DNA of 64,000 bases. It comes from Tetracladium setigerum (Eukaryota > Ascomycota > Leotiomycetes > Helotiales). A model generated the notes under the pieces. That model was given only the letters and a program-made list of their open reading frames with translations, was not told where the DNA came from and did not search any database. Of this stretch, positions 56,203 to 64,000 are shown one piece after another. A program made the position numbers and the translations under genes. The number at the start of each line of letters is the position of its first letter. Within the stretch, counting starts at the first letter, position 1. The stretch spans positions 1,658,347 through 1,722,346 of the forward strand of contig PZJY01000007.1 in the NCBI GenBank assembly GCA_031472005.1, in the 5' to 3' direction.

Positions 56203-57443
56203 GGTGATGGCTTTTGCAGCGAGATGTAGTAATGTTCGTCCGGTGTAATATGTCGGTTCTTAAACGAGGTTATGTTTGAGATCGAAGGTTGTAATATACT
56301 CAAATGTTTCGAGGATGAGCTACTATTTGTAGTCAGATCTGTCTTCGACTCTAATGATAGTAAATAGAGAATGGAACAGGCGGAAATAGATGACGCAGCT
56401 GAGGAGAACTGAAGTACTTTGAAGTGTGTAGACCGGACATACAGTCATTGGCTACGTCGTAATCCGCACCAATCAAGATATTCCTGCAAACCAGTGAAGC
56501 TTAAGTGCTTACCTTTGATGCTAGTATCTGAAAACAGATTAGCAATTATAACAAATCTTGTTGCAAGCTTTTGGCTGACCATTGTGCGAAAGGAAACCTT
56601 TGTATGTGCGTACCGAGGCTGATTCGCAATATGTTACCCAGGTACCTAACCATACTCCTTCTCTTGTCATAAGACCTCAACTTCAAAGTAAGCGGAAACC
56701 ATGGACTGGAAAGACTTTTTACTTAACTACTACTTACACCTCTTCTTCCCAGAGGTTTTGACTATAGGTAATTGCTTGTCATGGAAGCTTGGATGAGATG
56801 CTGTGTCCCTCCACAACTGCTTTATGCACGTGATGATGGCATCCTCGATGTTTTGCCACTGCCATTTCGAGTCTCGACCCTTTGATTGGTCGTGTGGACC
56901 GTCGGCTTGGCTTGGAAGAGAAAAAGGAATATCACTCACTTCAACAACTCTTGCTGAAGGTGTAACGTAAAGAAAGAGCTGGGGAATTTGCACTCCATTC
57001 ATTTACATTGCCTGCCTTGTTGTCCATATTATCTTCTTTAAATACGAGCTCATCTGCCTTGTGTCTCCTATATTTCAAGCACTTAAATACTTCGGTACTT
57101 ACAGTCCAGATTGTTCTTTGTCAGGTATGCCCCTGTTCCACGCCGGCTTTGTTCGCCCAACCGCCGTGCTTCAGCATTCTTTCAGCCATGCAAAAGTGGT
57201 CTGATAATCTCAGAGGCACCACCACCACCGATCGATAGAAATGCAATCCTTCCCCCATTCCACCCACAACGTCCCACTGCGTCGCCGTGCAAGTGAATCG
57301 AATGTTCAACCCTCGCCTCCTCCCTCCCCTCCTGTCATCTTAATTGAACATCAGACCACTGCCACAGTATTGCCCGCACTAACAACAGCAGGAGGGACGT
57401 TTAGTTCCGGCCTTTGATTTGAAAGTCAACACCACGACCAACC
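56203..57443. other. divergent promoter region, hydrolase and SREBP
   Basis: Upstream of both the hydrolase (minus) and the SREBP homologue (plus). No supported gene; small frames at 56419-57310 lack domains. Confidence 0.5.
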
Positions 57444-60400
57444 ATGGCGGCAGGAAACTCGTTTGATCAATCTAGCCTCTCTGGCATCTCAGCTGGCTTT
57501 GAGCCCTTCGATGAATTTGATGATACTGTCGCATTCGGTGATGGATTAGCACTCGAGGACGACGCAATTTTCCCCGCCAACTGGGACCAGCAAACACCTC
57601 CATACGAGAACCCGTACAACGCTCCGCTGAATTGGGATGCAGCTCTCCCGGTGAAAGTTGAACCACTTCCAATGGCCGCCTATCCAACAAACACTCTTAC
57701 GCCTGCGCAACAGGAGAAGTTGCGCCAGATTGCTATGCCACATCATCTGCAGTATCGAAGCCAGAACAGCCCGAACTCTACGGCAAGCACGAAAAGCCAA
57801 TCGATATCCTCCCCTGATAGCAACTCAAATAATCGCAAGCGCAAGTCGTCAATGGAAGACGAAGACGACGAGGATGAGGACGAGGGTGGGCAGCATCCAC
57901 CCGTAAAGAAGTCGGCGCACAATATGATCGAGAAGCGCTACCGAACGAACCTGAACGACAAGATTGCTGCTTTGCGCGACAGCGTTCCAAGTCTGCGGAT
58001 CATGACCAAGAGTGCGAGAGGGGAGGATACAGCAGATGATAGGGAAGAGCTCCAAGGGCTTACTCCAGCTCATAAGTTGAACAAAGCGACGGTATGCTAT
58101 TTCCATACTGAAAACCAATTCCGCATTGGAGAAGTTGGTGGTGAGCAGAGAGAACACCAAAGTTGGGTTCATCGAATGCAAAATCAACTTCACATATCCT
58201 CCTTTTTTTGGGATACCTTCTTTCCGCTTCTCCAAGATCGATTAACCGGGCTGAGATCATTCCATTTGCGAGTGCTTTGAGAAATGGCCTGATCGGCGTA
58301 TGGGTGGCACCACTCCGAGGATCAAGCGTGATATAGACCGCGAACCTCCAAAAATCTTCTTCTTTTCTTCAAGTCAACACTTCTCCTCTTTGTCGAGTAT
58401 TGGTTGTGCGCTCTTGCTTTTCTTGTTCTACTGTCTCACGACACGCTAGAAGGGTATTGCTCTCTTGCTCGACCTCCCAAATCATGATTTGACGTACGAA
58501 AATGCGTATACTGACATCACCCGACAGGTATTGAGCAAAGCTACCGAATACATCAACCATTTGGAGAAGCGTAACAAACGACTTCAAGACGAGAACATCG
58601 CTCAGAAAGCTCGTCTTGCTGCCTTTGAGACTCTGTTCCGATCGGGATCAATGGGTTTTAATCCAGCTCCGATGACCAATCCCTTCCAGTATCCCATCGA
58701 CTACAACACTCCAGGCCCATCGCCAACGAACGATCCCCAGGGAATGATGCATGTCCCTGAAGACGTTCGCAGACTTCAAGTCGGAATGAGCCAACAAATT
58801 TACCCTGTTCCACAGGAGCAGTATCGACGACAACCGCAACAGCCGATAGGCCCGAACGGCTGGCAAAATGGCGGTGGCTACTTTGGGAAACTCATGGTCG
58901 GGTCATTGGCCGGACTAATGATCATGGAAGGCTTCTCAGAAGCTGAGCAACAAGACGGTTCACCAAACTCTCGCGGTCTATTTGCTCTTCCAACACAAAT
59001 TCTGAGGAGTGTTAGCCGATCATTCCACTCCTCAGCTGATTTTAGCTTCATGGGCTTTCACTCATCGAGTGCCCAAACATTGGCATACTTCAAGACCCTG
59101 CTTGTCATTGGCACCCTTCTCTATGTGTTCTTGCCAACACTCTTCACATCCAAGCCAAGCTCCAAGCAGGGCAAAGCGCCAAACACCACCGTCGCCCCAG
59201 CTCCATCTCTTGCCTCGCCCATCCAGGTCCGTAGGCAAGCATGGCTTACTGCTATCCAGACTGTTTGGGTTCCAAGGCACAACTTCTTTCTAGAAGCAGC
59301 TGCACTTTGCCTAAAGATCATGAAGCTCTCCATGCGCAATGTTGTTGGATCTCAAGGCTATGCATACATTACAGGGATCACGGAACAACAAGAAGCTGCC
59401 CGAGTCAAGGCATGGACAATTGCTCTCGACGCTCAACTGGCTGGTGGCGATGTGGAAGTCAGCATGAGTCGACTAACCTTGACTTTGTTGGCATCCGAGA
59501 CTCTTCCGGACTCTCCTGCCAGGCTCATGCTCAAAGCACTTCACATTCGAGTTCTTCTTTGGGAAGTTGGTAACGCTGGAGCCAACGGCTTTTACATGTT
59601 CCACGAGGCTGCCGCAAAGATGGCACGATGGAAGTGGAACGAAGCACGAAAGCTCAACCAGTTACTGATGCATACTAAGGAAAAGCAAGAGGATGAACTT
59701 CCAGAGTACCTCACTATTCTTCTTGAGCAAGAGTGTGATGACGTTCTTGTGGACTGGATCAGCCAAAGAGCATATAACCTCGCTTGGAATTTGAAAACTT
59801 CCCACAACTCAGAGAGTCAAAGTCAAGATATGGATGCTGTCGTTGACGACGCAGCAATTAGGTCGCCTCTCGATGCCGTATCGGCATGGTACAGTTCAAG
59901 TCTTCTCCAAAAAGCTCTCACCAAGAGCCTTGCAACCACTGTAGATGACGCCGACATCCAAAAGTCAATCATCGACGACATTGCCCTCGCTATCAAGCTT
60001 GCCCCCATCGGATCCGGAGCTCAAATCCGCGCACTTGTCGCTCGAGCCGTAATCTCAAAGGAAAAACAAGGTTTCAACATCGCCGCCTCCCTTCAAGCTC
60101 TTGGTCCTTTGGAGAAGTCTTCAGAAAGCAAAGACGGCCACAACATTATCCAATCAAGCACATCCATTTCCAACCTACCAGAAATCAAGATGTCTCTCCG
60201 TTGCGCAATGGCCATCGCACACTTGGATCGTTTCCCTGCGCCCGCAAATCCTGAAATGGCACAACGTATCATCCGCACCATTGTCCCATCCAACATTTCT
60301 CTCCTTAGCTTCACTGCTATGTTCAAATTGATGGAGAAGATCTATGGCCATCAGCCTGTGTCCGTGAGCTGCTCAAGCTCTTTGGAAACGTTGGCTGGCA

Positions 60401-60567
60401 ATCTGCGTATCTGGATCGGCGGCAAAGACGGTGAGAGAAGCGGCCTAGAGAAGGACGTGAAGAAGGAGATGGTCGAGAGATGCCTGAAGGTAACAAAGCA
60501 TGTTATTGGGATGGTTGATGCCGGGTATGGAAGTATGAGTGATGAGGAATTGGAAGAGGATTGCTGA
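57444..60567 (+). CDS. SREBP-type bHLH transcription factor
   Basis: Spliced CDS join(57444..58091, 58528..60567), 895 aa, phase 0. SREBPs are ER-membrane-tethered factors released by proteolysis when sterol or oxygen falls; they drive sterol, iron and hypoxia genes in fungi. The acidic N-terminus ([10 protein letters not shown]) is a likely activation domain. The bHLH region is about residues 153-240: [20 protein letters not shown] with the SREBP-specific Tyr (about residue 166) instead of Arg, [14 protein letters not shown], a long acidic loop, then [20 protein letters not shown] (helix 2 and zipper). Two hydrophobic segments follow, about 336-352 ([12 protein letters not shown]) and 405-422 ([16 protein letters not shown]), the expected hairpin anchor. 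The long helical C-terminal half matches the fungal SREBP C-terminal domain. The single 436-bp intron splits the second helix. Confidence 0.93.
58092..58527 (+). other. unusually long intron in SREBP gene
   Basis: Starts GTATGC and ends CCCGACAG, 436 bp, against about 50-110 bp for most introns in this window. Stops occur in the continuing frame, so it is not coding read-through. I see no gene or repeat inside it. Confidence 0.7.
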
Positions 60568-61745
60568 TGGTTTTCTATGTCATGTCATGTCAATCTTTAT
60601 TTTTTGGGTTCTGTAAAGCTTGCCACGTTAATAAGTTGAATTTTTTCACTTGGCTTTGTCATCTTTAGGGTAGTCTGTCCCCCTCTTATTTTTCTTTTGT
60701 CGATCAATCAGTCAAACAGAAATCGTGACGTGGAGGAGGAAAGGAGGCGTTCTAGGGTGTTTTGTCAGGGTAGCTGTTTAAAAATGTGTGGCTTTGCTTA
60801 CACTATACCTGTCTTACTATCTATACTCAATATTAGAATTCTTTTGCAAAAGCACAAATTTGGGTCTTGAGTGGCTGAAGGTAATGTCAACATATGCATT
60901 AGACCTTCCTAATGACTTGCGTTGTCTGCTTATAGCATCTTTATCCAAAGGATTCTCTTCTTGTGATAACGGGGATCGCCCTCGCTTAAGGTTCCCTGCA
61001 ATAACAAAAACTCCGAAGACTCTGTTCCTAACCCATTACTTCATCCTCCACTCAAATCCTGCTCTCTCGTATGCATCTACCCAGCGATTCAGGGGGTTAG
61101 GTTATTGCTGCGTTGCCCTATTTTCGGTGTGCTAGTGGGTTTGGATTTGGTGGGGTGAAGGGGAGGAAATTAAGAAGAGGAGTAGATAAAAGGGAAGAAG
61201 ATGAGGGCAGAGAGGAAAGAAAATGGGAAGAGATGGATAGGAGGTGATTTGAAGTTTAGGTCTGGACAATGAGCTCAGAAGATTGCCAACAGCCTGCTAA
61301 GACTAAGTAAACTAACCGAAGGAGAACGAACTTGGAGAGAGTTGGGACTAGACTAGACCCACCCCACGAAATCCTTGTATGAATAGTGTCTTCACCGACC
61401 GTGTTAAGCTGGATGCCGGGGTGAGTTTAGACGATTTTGTCTATTAGAAATATAGACCTTATAAAGCTTGTGTGATGCTAGCTATGGGTTGACATAATTG
61501 TGGTTAGAATGGCTTGGAGAAGAATGCTGCATGGAGGGTAAAATGCCTGGGAGGCCAAAAAAACAAAGTTGAACCTAGTAGACTCTCGGGCCTACTATAT
61601 AATGAGCGTTGAATCGGCTATTAGAAGCTACTGAGAAAGGCGCTACAAGACGAACGGCCAGCCTAGATCGAAATCCCCAAAACTTACTATTTAAAAGTAC
61701 TTCAGAGTTCTTATACTTTTAAATTACCAAGCGCACTCCGGAAAA
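60568..61745. other. intergenic region
   Basis: 3' flank of the SREBP gene. The open frame at 60788-61135 has no domain and weak coding character. No supported gene. Confidence 0.5.
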
Positions 61746-62192
61746 ATGTCAACCTGGCACTGCCACGAAAAAGTTCCAATGACTAAATCCGAATTGATCT
61801 TTATGATCACCATGATATCAGCAGTGTGCCTGGTTCTTCTTATACCCATAGCATATTTCATCGTCATTCCAGCCATTCGCGAACGACTTCGACTTCGACG
61901 AGTGCAACATGAACGACGCTCTCAATCTGGCAACAGCGTTAACCACTTTGGTTGCCCCGATTGCGGTCCTTGTGGTTCTAGGAAGCCTAACTGCAATCCT
62001 CCCAAAACCAAGTCACCCAACAAGGCTCCTCTGGAGATTTGCAGAGATTGCAAACTCCCTGTCTTACCCAACGCTTCGTTTGTGATGGCTACAAATCTCA
62101 AGAAAGGGGGATCATTGAAAGATGTACCCGAAACAGATTTAGAGCTTGATGAGGTTTATGACGCGCTTGCATATACAATGGGTATCTGGTAA
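61746..62192 (+). CDS. small single-TM Cys-rich protein, unknown
   Basis: Single-exon frame of 148 aa with an ATG in good context (GAAAAATG). I do not recognise a family. A 20-residue TM helix at about 20-41 (LIFMITMISAVCLVLLIPIA) is followed by a strongly basic stretch (RERLRLRRVQHERR), giving an N-out or lumen, C-cytosol orientation by the positive-inside rule. Then come two Cys pairs: CPDCGPC near residue 72 and CRDCKLP near 101, a possible zinc-binding module. The tail is acidic (ETDLELDEVYDAL). The organised layout argues that this is a real gene, but no intron or homologue confirms it. Confidence 0.5.
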   Translation: MSTWHCHEKVPMTKSELIFMITMISAVCLVLLIPIAYFIVIPAIRERLRLRRVQHERRSQSGNSVNHFGCPDCGPCGSRKPNCNPPKTKSPNKAPLEICRDCKLPVLPNASFVMATNLKKGGSLKDVPETDLELDEVYDALAYTMGIW

Positions 62193-63407
62193 TGCAGGGT
62201 GGAAATTCCAGCGGCCGGTGAGAATAGTGTTAGCGTTATAGGAGGAGCTCCACGGTGTTGATTTTGGTAGAGCTTGGAGCAGGGGATGTGCCCAAGGCTA
62301 TTTCTTATTCCTTCAAGATACCTTACTACTCAATGTGTCCTAGACCATGAGGCTTGTGCATCTGGGTAGTACTGGCAAAGGTTGGTAGTAATGGTATCGA
62401 TGTTGAAATTGATGGTATCGATATTTGAGTCGATGGTATCGATGTCGATGTTGATGTTGATAAAGAGAAGAGAGGAAGAACAGAGAATCTGGGAAGGAAG
62501 ATAAGTGGGTGCTTGAAAGTTCCTCCCGCCATTTGCACTTGACATATTATGAGCGTTTGGAGCACCGGGCAATACACTAGCTTCAATATGAACTTGCGAC
62601 ATGAAGACAATTTGATCTGATTTTCATGCTTAGAGTGACCACTATAGCCTTTTGAACCACATCGAGACCAACTTGGGCATGTTGAGATAGTTTGGTTGTA
62701 TTTGGACTGTTCAATTCGAGTTTGAGCTTTTCGCGGATATGAAAGCAAATTGCGAGAGAGAAAAAACCTGATAGTCCACCTAGATGTTTGCTAACTTGCA
62801 CACTTGGTAATATTTGATCAGTGCGAGGTAGGCAGAACATGGAGTGCAGAGGAGGACACCGAACTGATGTTGACATAAGTTATATTCTATCGTCTAGACA
62901 TCTGACATACCTGCTTGCACTTAGTGAGGTCGTGATTGTACCAAACCTCGAGCAGATGATACTTCGCTTTCGCTAATATCATCTCTCTGTTCCACCTTTT
63001 TGCATATACTACCGTTCGCTAGTCGTTCCTAATTCCAGATCGATCGTGGATGGGGTGTAAAGTCTTTCTTTTAAAGGTTGTACAAGTATTGTTACATAAA
63101 GAACCCGTCTTCATTCCTAGGCTCCCTCCTCTCCGATAGTAATCTTACAAGTACAAAAAGACCAAACAGGCCAGTATGTTGCAATGCGGACCAAATGTGT
63201 TCCCCATCTGTACATATTGCAATCCCAAAACGCCAGGCTATGTCGAATAAAGAGAGAAGATTTTATTATCGATGGCGTCTGATTCGATTCGAGTCGGTTT
63301 CGGTGGATTGGTTGTTCAAAAAGTTTTTGATGTCGTCCAGTGCCCATGACCCAAATCACCTCATCCATCCGCCCACCACCCATCCATCATTTCAATTCCA
63401 TCACTCG
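62193..63407. other. intergenic region with a 21-bp tandem repeat
   Basis: Holds three copies of a 21-bp unit at 62391-62453. Minus-strand frames at 62330-62876 are open but have no domain. No gene is annotated. Confidence 0.5.
62391..62453. repeat. 21-bp tandem repeat, three copies
   Basis: Each unit begins ATGGTATCGAT and continues with a variable 10-bp half; the period is exactly 21. Because it is a multiple of three it keeps frames open on both strands. Confidence 0.8.
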
Positions 63408-63922
63408 TCACCTATCCTTGAATACCTTTGGCTTCCAGCCTTCCTTTAGTTCTGCCGCCCTCTCAGCCGCCTCCTCCATTTGGCGCACTTCATTCTCAAT
63501 CCTCTCTCGGGCCCTCAACACCTTGCTCTGCAGATAGAAACTCCCTCCCTTCTGCGGATCATTGACGTCAAACAGCTTCTTGAAGCGTTCCATCACATCT
63601 TCCATATTTGCCTTGCCGTCCTTTGGTGGTTTGACGTTGAGGATCTTGCAGGCTTCTTCCATAGTGAGACCGTTGGAGGCAAATGTGCTGGCGCCGTTGG
63701 GATTGTTTTTTGCCTGGGCTTTGGCATATTGTGAGGACGCAGATGCTTGCTTGTAGGCTTCTGTGAAGGCCCGTCCCAGCACTCGTGAGCCGGTAATCAC
63801 GACTTGCGTTATTATTCGATGCGCCTGGATGTGATGATCAGTAGATGCTTCCCGTCAATGCCTGGGGGGCACATTGGACTGAGGATCTTTCATCCGAACC
63901 AGACCAGATTTAAACTTACCAT
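63408..63922 (-). CDS. Pam16/Tim16, mitochondrial import motor subunit
   Basis: Two exons, complement(join(63408..63824, 63920..63922)), 139 aa. Exon 1 is only the ATG, followed at once by a GTAAGT donor; a 95-bp intron leads to GCGCATCG, giving MAHRIITQVVITGSRVLGRA, the conserved Pam16 start. Pam16 is a J-like protein of the TIM23 import motor on the matrix side. It binds Pam18 and restrains its stimulation of mitochondrial Hsp70. Seen: N-terminal hydrophobic targeting segment, FTEAYKQA, LTMEEACKILNV, MEDVMERFKKLFDVNDPQKG and GGSFYLQSKVLRARERIENE. The J-domain HPD is replaced by DPQ, as expected for Pam16. Length fits the family. Confidence 0.95.
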
Positions 63923-64000
63923 ATTTAGGAGGAGACAAGAAGAAGGAATGAGATCTTAGGAAATGTTGGGTGAAATGTCAAAGGGCGAGCGGATGCGATT
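63923..64000. other. upstream edge of Pam16 gene
   Basis: Short purine-rich 5' flank; nothing else is visible before the window ends. Confidence 0.4.

Noticed and set aside
62330..62876. Two minus-strand frames of about 90-140 aa
   Set aside because: The first is partly kept open by the 21-bp repeat; neither shows a recognisable domain or a clear splice link.

Overview
This window is nuclear DNA of a filamentous ascomycete. Short GT-AG introns (mostly 45-110 bp) interrupt nearly every gene. The gene set is fungal: a GDS1-type winged-helix protein, TBP, a SREBP-type bHLH factor, fungal seipin, a PTH11-like rhodopsin-fold receptor, an F-BAR/SH3 septation protein and Pam16. Intergenic DNA is long, CT-rich and full of microsatellites. 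Protein style suggests Leotiomycetes (Helotiales, possibly Sclerotiniaceae-like). That is inference from recall, not from a search.

Layout. 0-15 kb: a GDS1-like regulator (+), a secreted low-complexity protein built from tandemly duplicated exons (-), and ETF-ubiquinone oxidoreductase (+). 15.1-23.8 kb: a complete Ty1/copia LTR retrotransposon with identical 229-bp LTRs, a GTATA target duplication and an intact 1815-aa polyprotein. On its opposite strand is a separate five-exon gene for a 306-aa cysteine-rich, acidic-repeat protein with its own TATA-like box. This antisense cargo gene is the most unusual object in the window. 23.8-28.8 kb: mostly non-coding. 28.8-29.7 kb: TATA-binding protein (+). 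31.6-38.5 kb: U2SURP-like splicing factor (-), FAD-dependent amine/amino-acid oxidase (+), an intron-containing tRNA-Gln-like gene (-) and seipin (-). 39.2-51.5 kb: Imp2/Cdc15-type F-BAR protein (-) and a 2492-aa membrane protein with about seven N-terminal TM segments and a giant repeat-bearing tail (-). 52.9-56.2 kb: PTH11-like receptor (-) and alpha/beta hydrolase (-). 57.4-64 kb: SREBP homologue (+), a small one-TM cysteine-rich protein (+) and Pam16 (-).

The host genes do not form one pathway. They are scattered housekeeping and membrane genes: transcription (TBP, GDS1-like, SREBP), splicing (U2SURP), mitochondrial electron transfer and import (ETF-QO, Pam16), lipid droplets and sterol response (seipin, SREBP), and cytokinesis (F-BAR).

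Sequence quality. Four conserved genes between 31.6 and 56.2 kb (U2SURP, FAD oxidase, seipin, hydrolase) carry frame breaks. Eight of the nine sites I located can each be explained by one missing base in or beside a homopolymer run, with recognisable coding on both sides. I read these as probable assembly indels rather than pseudogenes, but only raw reads can decide.
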